From the IMG/VR virus record IMGVR_UViG_3300037247_000801, positions 1-46,837 of that record: DNA of 46,837 bases, one strand, 5' to 3'. The notes beneath the pieces are model-generated. The model was not told the origin of the DNA and ran no database searches. It saw nothing but the letters and a program-made list of their open reading frames with translations. Each line of letters opens with the position of its first letter. The stretch's first letter is position 1. The DNA is from a virus. The translations under genes and the position numbers were made by a program. Positions 39,238 to 46,837 of this stretch are shown here, in pieces.

Positions 39238-39886
39238 AGAGCTAAAATTTCCACAGTTAAGCATTGAGTGGAAGAAGGCCAGACATGGAGTTCTTACGGG
39301 TTCCATAGTTGGCAAGATTATGCCGAGCAAGACAGGAAAATTGCCAGACGTTTCGGAAATGCTCTGCAAGAAAGCTGCTGAACATATGGCCCAAAAAGAC
39401 GAGTCAAAACCGATCCCAAAAGCCAACTCAGAATGGGGCCATGAGTGGGAGCCATTCGCCGCTAATGCCTACGCTGACGAAACAGGTTTAGAGCTGTACG
39501 AACCAAGCCTCATTCAATCAGATTTTGAGGAATTGGTGGCCTCTTCGCCTGATAGAATCACAGAAAATGGCCGTCGGGTAATAGAGATCAAATGCCCGAT
39601 GACTATGGCTAAACACCTCAGTTATATCGAGAAAAGCCCTGCTACAAATATGTGGTCAACCAGTGCCGAAAAGTGCTACTACTGGCAAGTACGCCACCAC
39701 ATGCTTTGTACTCGCATAAAGCGTTGTGATTGGGTTAGTTATAATAATGAATTCGCACCACATCCAATCTTCATTGATACGGTCGAATGGGATGAAGTTG
39801 AGATGGCGACAATGCAGGAAGTTTGTGAGAACTTCGTTAAGAAAATGAAACAACTTTGTAAAAGGACTTTGAACTATGGGAAATAA
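39224..39886 (+). CDS. YqaJ-type exonuclease (lambda-exo-like, 220 aa)
   Basis: PD-(D/E)xK nuclease: HGVLTGSIVGKI at residue 21, WGHEWEPFAANAY with Glu76, ASSPDR with Asp110, VIEIKCP with Glu121 and Lys123, then CYYWQVRHHM. These match the lambda exonuclease/YqaJ family that digests one strand of double-stranded ends. Overlaps the RecT-like gene by 14 bp and the SSB-like gene by 11 bp, indicating joint expression. Confidence 0.88.
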   Translation: MWKTRELKFPQLSIEWKKARHGVLTGSIVGKIMPSKTGKLPDVSEMLCKKAAEHMAQKDESKPIPKANSEWGHEWEPFAANAYADETGLELYEPSLIQSDFEELVASSPDRITENGRRVIEIKCPMTMAKHLSYIEKSPATNMWSTSAEKCYYWQVRHHMLCTRIKRCDWVSYNNEFAPHPIFIDTVEWDEVEMATMQEVCENFVKKMKQLCKRTLNYGK

Positions 39887-40202
39887 AGAATTCATCGGTT
39901 GGGTAGCAGTTAAAGAAGCAAACCATAACGGCCAAACGTGGCAATACACTCAGATTTCATTCAAGCTTGAAGACTTGGAGAAAATGAAGGGCTTTATGAA
40001 TGAGAAAGGCTATGTCAATCTGAAGCTGAACCGATCCCAGAAGGGCAAAGAGTATCTCGAAATTGATACCTATGGCCTTAATCAAAACCCAATGCCGCCA
40101 ATCGAGCAAGGGCCAATGGATGCACCAGTATCGCAAGCAGCCCCAACACCGCCGCCTATGGATTTTATCAACGGGGCGTCCGACGACGAGGTGCCGTTTT
40201 GA
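39876..40202 (+). CDS. SSB-like protein with acidic C-terminal tip (108 aa)
   Basis: A short N-terminal beta domain (residues 1-70, e.g. WQYTQISFKLEDL, VNLKLNRSQKGKEYLEI) is followed by a Pro/Gln-rich linker and ends in SDDEVPF. The last six residues, DDEVPF, closely resemble the DDDIPF tip by which bacterial SSB binds its partners. The N-terminal part is shorter than a full OB-fold SSB (about 110 aa). Position after RecT and exonuclease supports a single-strand DNA or partner-recruiting role. Confidence 0.65.
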   Translation: MGNKEFIGWVAVKEANHNGQTWQYTQISFKLEDLEKMKGFMNEKGYVNLKLNRSQKGKEYLEIDTYGLNQNPMPPIEQGPMDAPVSQAAPTPPPMDFINGASDDEVPF

Positions 40203-40390
40203 GTAAACGAAAATCATACAAAATGTACAGAGTTTTTCGCTGCACAAACTGTAGTCGCTATAGCAATTTTCATCGTCACCCAACTGTCACAGTCCCTAAT
40301 TTTTGTGGCGATTGTGGGACGAGGACACTAAAGAGAGTCAGTAGTGAGCTATTCGGAGAATCGTTAAAGCAAATGGCGAGAGAACTGTGA
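40199..40390 (+). CDS. Small zinc-ribbon protein (63 aa)
   Basis: TTG start overlapping the upstream stop. CTNC at residues 15-18 and CGDC at 36-39 form a clean zinc ribbon. Basic overall. A small nucleic acid-binding or transcription-related protein is likely. It overlaps the replication gene by 4 bp. Confidence 0.6.
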   Translation: MSKRKSYKMYRVFRCTNCSRYSNFHRHPTVTVPNFCGDCGTRTLKRVSSELFGESLKQMAREL

Positions 40391-41007
40391 GCTTTGAGCT
40401 AATGGCCCAAGTCTGGAAGGCCGAAATGAGTAACATAAATGATAAGTTTGTGTTGCTTGCTTTGGCCGACTATGCCGACGAAGATGACAAGTGTTTTCCT
40501 AGTTCAAAAACTCTTGCTACAAAGTGCTGTTTACATAAAAGAACAGTTCAGAAAGCAATCGTCAGACTTGAAGAAGCTGGCTATATCACCAAAGAGGAAA
40601 GAGTGAGAAAAGATGGCTCCTGTAGTTCAAACCACTATGTAGTGTCCCTGAGCCGTCTAGGTGATGGCCCACAGCCACCCTGTAGTGCCCCTGAGCCGAC
40701 AGCATTCTTGAACCAGTCAGTTAACCAACCAGAAGAACCTACCAAAAAGATCATAGAGACCTCGCCGTTTGATGTGTTTTGGGCTGACTATCCAAAGAAG
40801 AAAGGCAAAGGAGCAGCAAGAGCCGCTTACGCTAGAGCCCTCAAGAAGACAACCAGTGTTACGATTATGAGTGGCCTTCTAAAGAGTGATATTCAAACAG
40901 CGAAGGATATACAGTTTGTGCCACACCCAGCAACTTGGTTGAATCAAGAGTGTTGGGACGACGAGGATACCAAGGAAACCTTAAAGCCATACTGGGGCAA
41001 AAAGTGA
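40387..41007 (+). CDS. HTH replication initiation protein (206 aa)
   Basis: GTG start. N-terminal winged HTH of the phage replication (helix_turn_helix_36-like) type: KFVLLALADYADEDDKCFPS, SSKTLATKCCLHKRTVQKAI, LEEAGYI. A linker follows (residues 105-130), then a C-terminal region FDVFWADYPKKKGKGAARAA...HPATWLNQECW that matches the C-terminal part of many phage O/DnaD-like replication proteins. It probably binds the origin and recruits the loader encoded next. Confidence 0.78.
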   Translation: MSFELMAQVWKAEMSNINDKFVLLALADYADEDDKCFPSSKTLATKCCLHKRTVQKAIVRLEEAGYITKEERVRKDGSCSSNHYVVSLSRLGDGPQPPCSAPEPTAFLNQSVNQPEEPTKKIIETSPFDVFWADYPKKKGKGAARAAYARALKKTTSVTIMSGLLKSDIQTAKDIQFVPHPATWLNQECWDDEDTKETLKPYWGKK

Positions 41008-41747
41008 ATTCTCTGTGCATAGTCTGTCAGAAAACTTTTGAGTATAAGCCTATCAAAACAGGTGGAACACTCAATCTAAGCGCCTTAAGACCGACAGTGT
41101 GTTCTAATGAATGTCATGAAGTCTATCAACAGATAGAGGCTCAGAAGGCACGCGTTGAGGCTTTTAGAAGGATATTGAAGGTAGTTCCAGACTGCTATCA
41201 GGGAGTTAAGCTATCAGACTTCGCTGATATGAAGCTAGAACACGCGATGACTGGTCAATCAATTACGGCTAGTGATCTACTTTCAAGGTATCTGAAGAAC
41301 CCTTATTGGAATCTGACATTAGGCTCAACCAACTATGGCACTGGTAAGACTCGCTTAGGGCTATTTGCACTAGCTGTAGCAGCTTCTAAGGGGATCTACA
41401 GAACAAGCGAGATTCATACTATCCAAGACGCTGGCTATTATTCAGCCCTGAGCATCACGAAAACTCTAAGGACTGAAAGCTTCGACTCAAAGCAGTTCCA
41501 TATGAAGTTGTTTTGTGGCTCCAGAATTCTAATGATCGACGATCTAGGTCAGGAGAATGAAAGGGACTCAGGAGAGATAGCAGGGATTTTGAAAGTCAGA
41601 GAAGAGAACAACCGCAAAACCATCATCACCACGAACTTAGATGAAGATGGATTAAAAGAACGCTACTCAGGCCGAATAGCTTCAAGACTTGCTAGGGGAG
41701 TATTCCAAGTGATCGGGGAGGACTGGCGACAGAATGACAAGAAATGA
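41004..41747 (+). CDS. DnaC-like helicase loader ATPase (247 aa)
   Basis: Start set at GTG 41004, overlapping the upstream stop. The N-terminus has C5-x-x-C8 and C33-x-x-x-C37, a likely zinc site. Walker A GSTNYGTGKT (107-116), Walker B ILMIDD (175-180), sensor region KTIITTNLDED and SRLARG as arginine finger are those of DnaC/IstB-type AAA+ ATPases. It loads the host or phage replicative helicase. No phage helicase gene is seen, so host DnaB is probably used. Confidence 0.82.
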   Translation: MNSLCIVCQKTFEYKPIKTGGTLNLSALRPTVCSNECHEVYQQIEAQKARVEAFRRILKVVPDCYQGVKLSDFADMKLEHAMTGQSITASDLLSRYLKNPYWNLTLGSTNYGTGKTRLGLFALAVAASKGIYRTSEIHTIQDAGYYSALSITKTLRTESFDSKQFHMKLFCGSRILMIDDLGQENERDSGEIAGILKVREENNRKTIITTNLDEDGLKERYSGRIASRLARGVFQVIGEDWRQNDKK

Positions 41748-41919
41748 AGAAATCTTAGCCGTCAATATGAAGTTTTGGGATAGCCCCAAGACTAGAGCAG
41801 CGGCTGACGCAGTTAAACTTAAAAAACAAGAAGCACAAAAGGAAGTAGACAATGAACGAAACGCAGCTCTTTACAAGTACAGAACTACAGCCCCAAGAAA
41901 AACCCGTAAGAGGCATTAA
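41734..41919 (+). CDS. Small basic protein (61 aa)
   Basis: Overlaps the loader gene by 14 bp and the next gene by 68 bp. Lys/Arg-rich, helical (ADAVKLKKQEAQKEVDNERN, then TTAPRKTRKRH). Function unknown. The long overlap with the next gene makes it less certain. Confidence 0.4.
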   Translation: MTRNEEILAVNMKFWDSPKTRAAADAVKLKKQEAQKEVDNERNAALYKYRTTAPRKTRKRH

Positions 41920-42220
41920 AGCGGTCATTATTCGTCAGCTTATCAGTCAAGGTTGGGACGTTAACAAGATCGTTAAACAAACGGGATTCACTTACAATTA
42001 CGTCCACAAGACTTTTCGCAATTATCCAGAGTGGAAAGTTAAGCAGGACGCTAAAGATAAAGTACGCAGATTAGGTCAGTTACTACGTGGCGAAAGAGTT
42101 AAGGTATTCGGCACCAAGCTAACGTACTTACATCACACTAAGACTCACGTTTATTTCATCAACGTAGGCGGCAAGATCGAGAACATGAAGAAGGAAGACT
42201 TTGTAGGCGAGCTGATATGA
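41852..42220 (+). CDS. HTH-containing protein (122 aa)
   Basis: AAAGGAAG precedes ATG. Residues 25-58 are HTH-like (IRQLISQGWDVNKIVKQTGF, then NYVHKTFRNYPEW). The C-terminal half is a basic beta region (ERVKVFGTKLTYLHHTKTHVYF). Possibly a DNA-binding early regulator. Overlaps the resolvase gene by 4 bp. Confidence 0.6.
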   Translation: MNETQLFTSTELQPQEKPVRGIKAVIIRQLISQGWDVNKIVKQTGFTYNYVHKTFRNYPEWKVKQDAKDKVRRLGQLLRGERVKVFGTKLTYLHHTKTHVYFINVGGKIENMKKEDFVGELI

Positions 42221-42696
42221 TTACTATCGCAGTAGACGCAGGGAAGACGGGAGCAATAGCGATTCGCTACGAAGGAGGCGACGTAGTTGTGGTTAAGATG
42301 CCCGAAAATAGATATGAGATTCAAGATTTTTTTAAGAATATTAGTATTTGCATTAAGAGAGATGGGAATAAGGCCGTCGCCATCATTGAGCAGCTACACG
42401 CAGGTAGCGCCGCCCAAGGATTCAAAAAAGGAGTAAAACAAATATGGAGTCAGTCAGCCAACTATTCAGACTTAATGTGCGCTCTATACAACGCAGGGAT
42501 TAAGACCATTGAAGTGTCGCCACAAAAATGGATGGGTAAAGTCACAGGGACTCGACCTAAAGAGTACAAGGAGCGCAAGAGCTGGTTGCACGAACAAGCT
42601 AAAATGACGTTCCCAGACCTGAAGGCACCGAAATATGCCGCCGACGCTTTAATGCTGCTCCACGTTTCGAGTCATTTTATATTTGACAACAAATGA
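42217..42696 (+). CDS. RuvC-like Holliday junction resolvase (159 aa)
   Basis: RNase H-fold with acidic residues in RuvC order: Asp7 in ITIAVDAGKTGA, Glu58 in AVAIIEQL, and Asp143 in YAADALML. The middle contains VSPQKWMGKVTG, typical of the RuvC W-K segment, and a Lys-rich helix. It resolves branched DNA before packaging, which suits a phage with a RecT/exonuclease cassette. Last gene before the promoter at 42683. Confidence 0.82.
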   Translation: MITIAVDAGKTGAIAIRYEGGDVVVVKMPENRYEIQDFFKNISICIKRDGNKAVAIIEQLHAGSAAQGFKKGVKQIWSQSANYSDLMCALYNAGIKTIEVSPQKWMGKVTGTRPKEYKERKSWLHEQAKMTFPDLKAPKYAADALMLLHVSSHFIFDNK

Positions 42697-42742
42697 TTCG
42701 CGTTCTACTGTCAAATGTCCAAGTTGTGAGAATGTTGGACAT
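42683..42742 (+). promoter_or_regulatory. Promoter with ATGTCCAA palindrome operator
   Basis: TTGACA (42683-42688), 17-bp spacer, TACTGT (42706-42711). The predicted start lies in ATGTCCAA (42715-42722), paired exactly with TTGGACAT (42735-42742) 12 bp further. A regulator bound there would block initiation of the 180-aa HTH gene. Confidence 0.65.
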
Positions 42743-42765
42743 CAACGAAAACAAAAGGTGCGAAA

Positions 42766-43308
42766 ATGAGAAATCTTATTTTAGAGAACAAAGAAGAGGG
42801 TTTACCTAAACACTTGGAGATAAAGACAGCTAGAACTCTCCATGAAAAGAAAGTTCCAATTAAAGATATAGCTAAAGCAATTAAGTCCACTCAAGCATAT
42901 GCCAGAGATATACTAATAAATGAGGGACTAATGACACCTAGACTTGGTACAATGATTCAATGGAAAACTAAAGAAGACCATATCTACAATCAATTGGTTC
43001 AAGATTTTACTTATGGTCAAATCGCTGAACGCATGGGAGTCAGCAACCCACAAAACAAAGCGCAGGGAATGGGTTCATATATAAAGAAGAAATGGGGCAG
43101 CAAAGAAGACTTCTTAAAGAACTTTAAACCAAAGCACCAGAAAATTGCCGCTGAGAAAAAAGAAGAGATCGACAAAGAGAAGCTAAAGAAAGAAAAAGAG
43201 GTGATTAAAAAAGTAATAGCCCTCAATGCTTTGATTAAACTTGACCATCCAGAGATATACGCAGAGTCAGAAAAGCGCTTGGATGCCATCTACGAAATAT
43301 TAAAATAA
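42766..43308 (+). CDS. HTH-containing protein, possibly autoregulated (180 aa)
   Basis: Two HTH-like units: residues 32-55 (KKVPIKDIAKAIKSTQAYARDIL) and 84-105 (FTYGQIAERMGVSNPQNKAQGMG), then a Lys/Glu-rich coiled coil (KKEEIDKEKLKKEKEV). It resembles DNA-binding late regulators in size but matches no family I can name. It follows an operator-like palindrome, so feedback control is possible. The tRNA-like sequence lies right after it. Confidence 0.55.
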   Translation: MRNLILENKEEGLPKHLEIKTARTLHEKKVPIKDIAKAIKSTQAYARDILINEGLMTPRLGTMIQWKTKEDHIYNQLVQDFTYGQIAERMGVSNPQNKAQGMGSYIKKKWGSKEDFLKNFKPKHQKIAAEKKEEIDKEKLKKEKEVIKKVIALNALIKLDHPEIYAESEKRLDAIYEILK

Positions 43309-43314
43309 ATAAGC

Positions 43315-43388
43315 GCCAGCGTAGTGCGAAATGGACAACACACCTCCGCTCTAGGAGGAAATCTAGGTTCGATTCCTAGCGTTCGGCA
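43315..43388 (+). tRNA. Degenerate tRNA-like sequence, 74 nt
   Basis: The T arm is perfect (CTAGG-TTCGATT-CCTAG). A 5-bp stem CCTCC/GGAGG takes the anticodon-stem position, with a 4-nt variable loop. D stem GTG/CAC. The acceptor GCCAGCG pairs with CGTT-C-GGC through a bulged C. The anticodon loop has only six bases (GCTCTA), so the anticodon is unclear (TCT or CTA). It may be an inactive or odd tRNA. No CCA is encoded. Confidence 0.5.
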
Positions 43389-43389
43389 T

Positions 43390-46300
43390 TTAATTCTTCT
43401 TAAAGAAATTTACAGTTTCGGAGCTGATCGTTGCCGCTTTGTCATATATTTTTCTTAATTTAGCTTTCTTAACATCAGGTGACATTGTTTTGTGAGTCAT
43501 AACAAAGTCAGCTTGCTTCATTAAGCTTCTAACATTTGAGCGAGTGCTTCTAACGCGCCCATCCATTCTGAGTAGCCGAGCATTTTCAGGGTCTGACATT
43601 AAGCTCTGCCTCAGATCCGTATCAGCATTTTTAATTGTAGTTTTCAGTCCTGAAATTTGCTTACTTAGCTTATACATTTCAACTATTGGTGCCGCTCCAG
43701 CATCAGGATTAGTCGCAAAGAATCTCCGCACCCCGAAAGCATCAGCAAGAGCACTGCGGCCTAGTTCTGGCGTTGGCTTAGGTATACTGTCTTCAATGCT
43801 ATTTATGAACACCGAGTCAATGACATTCGTTCCGAATTTTCCCCAGTTGGTGAAGTAACCTGTAACCATATGATCGAAGAAGATCGGGCTAATCATACCG
43901 CCAGTTTCACGACTTATAAACTTGGCAGTTTCTGAAGTGTACTTAGTGAATTGAGCCTGCTTAGGTTTATTTTTCAGGTACTCTGAAATTATCGGCGCTT
44001 CTCTGAAGAATGAGTAATTTGTCCAATATTCGGCAATTGGCTTAATCACACTAGGAATCATTGAGCTGGCTTGGCCTTTTACGGCATTCCAAGTTTGCTC
44101 GTTGGCCATACCTAATCTCTCTTTCGCGCTGCCTTCACTAAATAGTTGCTTTCTGACAAGATTGCCGAAGAATTGATAGCCTAGAGGTTTTTTGATCTTA
44201 ATAAGACCTTCAGCACCTTCACCTACTCTGATATAAATATACTCTCTTCGATTATCCTCTGACTGCCTCAAGTAGTCCTCATCATCAGAGAGCGCAAGCC
44301 ACTGAAGTATCTCAGGCAATATCACTAAAGTCGCAATGCCGATTCTACCTTTGTTTGAGGTCATTATAGTCTCTAAGACTTTATGCGTACCTTGAATAGC
44401 AGGATTTAAAAATGCGACATACCTATTACTTAGAAGGCCATCGCCAGCAACTGACGTACCCATTTTTGAGTAATCCATATGGTCGCGAGTCTCAAAAGCA
44501 GCAGTGCCCATAGCCTCTTGGATGCCTTGGGATTCACCGTCCCACACTCTATTAAAAGTTAACTCAAACTCGCCTGCTCGCGTAGTCTCTTCTGCAAATT
44601 GAGAGATTTTCTCCATCTTTATTAGTTGGTTATCAAGCCATTCAAGCGCCGCGCCAGCTTTGCCTTTCTCGCCCTTTGGGGCAACTTTACTTATTCTCTC
44701 ATTGAGCACTTTAGTATAGGTCGATTGCCCAGCTCCAGAAGCCTTGTAATAGCCCAACATCTTTGGGTCAATCTTCATAAATGAAGCAACAGTAGGAAAT
44801 TTTTTAGAGAGCAGGATAGCCGCGCCTCTGATACTCTGATAGTACGGTATATTGAAATTCTTAGACTGAATAGCAACTTGAATAGGGTCAGTGACTAAGT
44901 TTCTGGTAACGAAGTTGAGCGAGCCCACCGCAGTACGTTTTAATACTCTATTAGTCTTTGCCGCGAAGTTTGCCAGACCTTCATTCATAGAAGATACAGA
45001 GCCTTTCATGACTGGCGAGTATGTCATGGCGTCCCAGAGAAGATCATCCTTAATACTAATATGAGTCGCCTTGCCGTTCTCATCATAAACAGTGAAGATG
45101 TTTTCACCTTTGATTTTATCAGAACCAACAATCTCAAGGTATTTGCCAACGCCGCCAAGATCTTTTTCGACTAAGTTCTTTTCGCGATTAGCCGCGTCGA
45201 TTAATGACTTGTTGATCAGCGAGTCAAAACCAGCCTTGACCATCATCAATAGATTATTTTCCAATGCAGGCAAGCCGTAGCCTGTTGATGCCGTATCGCC
45301 CTTTATTACTTGAAGGGGATTGCTATTGTTTGACGTTTTGAGAGTTGCCTTAGTTACCTCATCGTAGATTCTAGCAAGTGGTATGTAGGCATTGTTTTTG
45401 CCCTTGATTCTGCCTCTCTGCTCTTCACTAAGAATACCAGACTCAACCATCCAGTCTAGCATGGCGTCAGTAAACCCTTTCATGTCTTGGGCTACTTCTT
45501 TGAAGTGTGGAAATTCCCTTTCGTACTTGGCAACACTCTCAGCAGACTTTGAGTCTATCGGGCCACCGCGAATGCCTCTTGGCTTCAAGTCAATGGCAAT
45601 CCTTCTATCCTTCATGTAGCCCTCAAAATCAAGTAGCTCATTCTCTTGGATAGGTTTAAGTATTCCCTCTAAACCGTCGGACATTTTCTCGTTTGTGTAT
45701 GGGTGATGTATGCCATCTTGAAAGTAGAAATTTGCAATATCAGCAGAGCCTTCAGAAACTCTTGAGAGTCGGTAAGTATCCTTTGCATAAGGGATGACAA
45801 TATTACCATAAACCCGTCCCATTAGATTTCTAAATGGAAGCTTTCTGTCTTGATTCTCGACGAGGGTTTTATCTATAAATTGCTTAAACGTGGTCGTTGC
45901 TTTTCTGTCCCGTCCTTGTGACGCCTTAGTCCGTTGCTGTGGCGTCTGTGCAAGGATATCACCATAAGCCGCTGTCAGCTTATCGAGCCCTTGTTCAATC
46001 TCAGGGAATTCAGCAAGCCGCTTGTTGAATTCAGCGTCAAAGTCTGGCGCTATCGCAGTCGCCGCATTGGGATCAGTGAGCCGCAGTCTCATGTATTCCG
46101 CTCGACCTTCTTCACGTCGCCGCGCTACTGGAGCTTCAGGGCCAGCTTGAGCTTCAGCCAATACAAACAACTCGGAGTCGAACTGGCCAATGGTACTTTT
46201 ATTGAGTCCCATTTGATTTGAGATGCCGTGGCCGACTTCGTGAGCTATCACGGTAAGATCTTCAGCAAACTTAGTCCTGATAGCTCTAGGGCCACGCTTA

Positions 46301-46837
46301 TGTACACCTAGTTGATTTTTCTTGCTACGCTCCATTTTCCCAATGGGGATTTGGAGATCATTCTCAACGATCTTGGCAATATCTTTAATTTTTCGCGAAG
46401 TGTCTTTCTTGACTTCAGCGTTAGTTTCCAAGTCAGTCGCCAGCTCCATAAACTGGCTGAAATCTCTAGGCTTGACGGGCTTTAGTGGTGCCTCTGCATC
46501 CTTCGCTTCCTTGCGCTCCGTCGCCCTTTCTTTAGCAGCTTGTACTTTTGCTACTTGCTCTTTAGTGGGCAGCGCCTCAGTTGGGTCGCCAAAAAAATCT
46601 TCATCAGGAGCAATTTCACTAGCTGGCACGTCCTGCTCTTGGCTCTTCAATAATTCCAGAGACGGCCGCGATTCTACCTCTTGTTTTAAGTCTGAAACTT
46701 TGCCTTGAAGCTTTTCAACAAATTGCTCATTGGTGACATCTTCAGCAACTATGCCCTTCGCTTTTGCTATCTCAATATGTTGGTCAATCGTGAAGGATTC
46801 TTTAGTGCCCTGATACCGTGGACTAATAGCTAATTTG
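43390..46837 (-). CDS. Giant internal virion protein, C-terminal part, with HEVGH zinc-peptidase motif
   Basis: Continuation of the gene starting at 2256. The frame stays open through 46651-46710, so the TTG at 46650 is internal. In full-length numbering HEVGH lies at about 909-913 (VIAHEVGHGIS), and EEGRAEYMRLRL about 45 residues later gives the usual third zinc ligand of gluzincins. Around 1315-1390 the phrases NRVLKRTAVGSLNFVTRNL and TDPIQVAIQSKN match the large polyvalent protein associated domain type (LPD38-like) found at the C-terminal side of giant ejected phage proteins. The C-terminus is helical and basic. It probably enters the cell with the DNA, perhaps with peptidase activity (inference). 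The stop is 2 bp from the tRNA-like sequence. Confidence 0.82.
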   Translation of the reverse strand, partial: KLAISPRYQGTKESFTIDQHIEIAKAKGIVAEDVTNEQFVEKLQGKVSDLKQEVESRPSLELLKSQEQDVPASEIAPDEDFFGDPTEALPTKEQVAKVQAAKERATERKEAKDAEAPLKPVKPRDFSQFMELATDLETNAEVKKDTSRKIKDIAKIVENDLQIPIGKMERSKKNQLGVHKRGPRAIRTKFAEDLTVIAHEVGHGISNQMGLNKSTIGQFDSELFVLAEAQAGPEAPVARRREEGRAEYMRLRLTDPNAATAIAPDFDAEFNKRLAEFPEIEQGLDKLTAAYGDILAQTPQQRTKASQGRDRKATTTFKQFIDKTLVENQDRKLPFRNLMGRVYGNIVIPYAKDTYRLSRVSEGSADIANFYFQDGIHHPYTNEKMSDGLEGILKPIQENELLDFEGYMKDRRIAIDLKPRGIRGGPIDSKSAESVAKYEREFPHFKEVAQDMKGFTDAMLDWMVESGILSEEQRGRIKGKNNAYIPLARIYDEVTKATLKTSNNSNPLQVIKGDTASTGYGLPALENNLLMMVKAGFDSLINKSLIDAANREKNLVEKDLGGVGKYLEIVGSDKIKGENIFTVYDENGKATHISIKDDLLWDAMTYSPVMKGSVSSMNEGLANFAAKTNRVLKRTAVGSLNFVTRNLVTDPIQVAIQSKNFNIPYYQSIRGAAILLSKKFPTVASFMKIDPKMLGYYKASGAGQSTYTKVLNERISKVAPKGEKGKAGAALEWLDNQLIKMEKISQFAEETTRAGEFELTFNRVWDGESQGIQEAMGTAAFETRDHMDYSKMGTSVAGDGLLSNRYVAFLNPAIQGTHKVLETIMTSNKGRIGIATLVILPEILQWLALSDDEDYLRQSEDNRREYIYIRVGEGAEGLIKIKKPLGYQFFGNLVRKQLFSEGSAKERLGMANEQTWNAVKGQASSMIPSVIKPIAEYWTNYSFFREAPIISEYLKNKPKQAQFTKYTSETAKFISRETGGMISPIFFDHMVTGYFTNWGKFGTNVIDSVFINSIEDSIPKPTPELGRSALADAFGVRRFFATNPDAGAAPIVEMYKLSKQISGLKTTIKNADTDLRQSLMSDPENARLLRMDGRVRSTRSNVRSLMKQADFVMTHKTMSPDVKKAKLRKIYDKAATISSETVNFFKKN
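46711..46837. repeat. Terminal direct repeat, right copy
   Basis: Exact copy of bases 1-127. It should be counted once in the circular genome. Confidence 0.95.

Noticed and set aside
39957-40283. Minus-strand frame of 108 aa, Cys/Trp-rich
   Set aside because: Opposite the SSB-like and zinc-ribbon genes, which overlap their neighbours in a consistent operon.
46650-46650. TTG at 46650 as start of a 1,086-aa protein
   Set aside because: The frame is open upstream through the circle junction to an ATG at 2256.
1-46837. CRISPR arrays, insertion sequences and rRNA genes
   Set aside because: No regularly spaced long repeats, transposase genes with terminal inverted repeats or rRNA-like segments were seen.

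Overview
The window looks like the complete genome of a temperate, short-tailed (podovirus-type) phage, closed into a circle. The last 127 bases (46711-46837) repeat the first 127, so the unit genome is 46,710 bp. One giant gene crosses the junction in frame: it starts at 2256 on the minus strand, runs down to 1 and continues from 46710 to 43390 (1,858 codons by my reading). The host is probably a Gram-negative bacterium, judging by lipoprotein signals, a BamE-like lipoprotein and an ArdA-like antirestriction protein. I cannot name it.

Virion block, minus strand, about 15.35 kb down to 1 and wrapping to 43.39 kb: portal, scaffold, major capsid protein, a candidate head decoration protein, connector, two fibre or collar proteins sharing an N-terminus, tail tube or nozzle protein, a membrane protein, two paralogous Gly-rich proteins, a GNAT-like protein, a 641-aa internal protein and the giant internal protein with a zinc-peptidase motif (HEVGH). 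Packaging and host-recognition block, plus strand, 15.47-22.94 kb: terminase subunits, small virion candidates, a BspA/DUF285-repeat protein, a large fibre with an internal duplication, a phospholipase A2-like protein, a SAP/HeH-like protein and a lipoprotein. The two blocks diverge from a compact promoter region with a 9-bp palindrome at 15376-15397. I found no recognisable endolysin.

Accessory regions, 22.97-34.35 kb: an HTH regulator, a plus-strand operon of small genes with a GNAT enzyme, a minus-strand cluster of ten small genes including a stand-alone AraC-type HTH protein, a roughly 500-nt non-coding island, and two divergent transcription units from strong sigma70-like promoters. One of these encodes a methyltransferase-like protein, a BamE-like lipoprotein and a small membrane protein, and ends in a terminator. 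The other encodes ArdA. The word ATGTCC/GGACAT recurs at several promoter gaps here and ahead of 42766, suggesting a shared operator.

Lysogeny and replication: a tyrosine recombinase (34778-36163) lies beside a candidate attP, nine GACTCA-type direct repeats in two groups around a small palindrome. Next come a small XRE regulator (minus), a 370-nt control region and a divergent HTH gene. The early and replication genes (36.8-43.3 kb) follow on the plus strand: AntA-type antirepressor, RecT-like annealing protein, YqaJ-type exonuclease, SSB-like protein with an acidic DDEVPF tail, HTH replication protein, DnaC-like loader and RuvC-like resolvase. The block ends with an HTH gene and a 74-nt degenerate tRNA-like sequence.

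All calls come from reading the sequence. Family names rest on remembered motifs, not searches.
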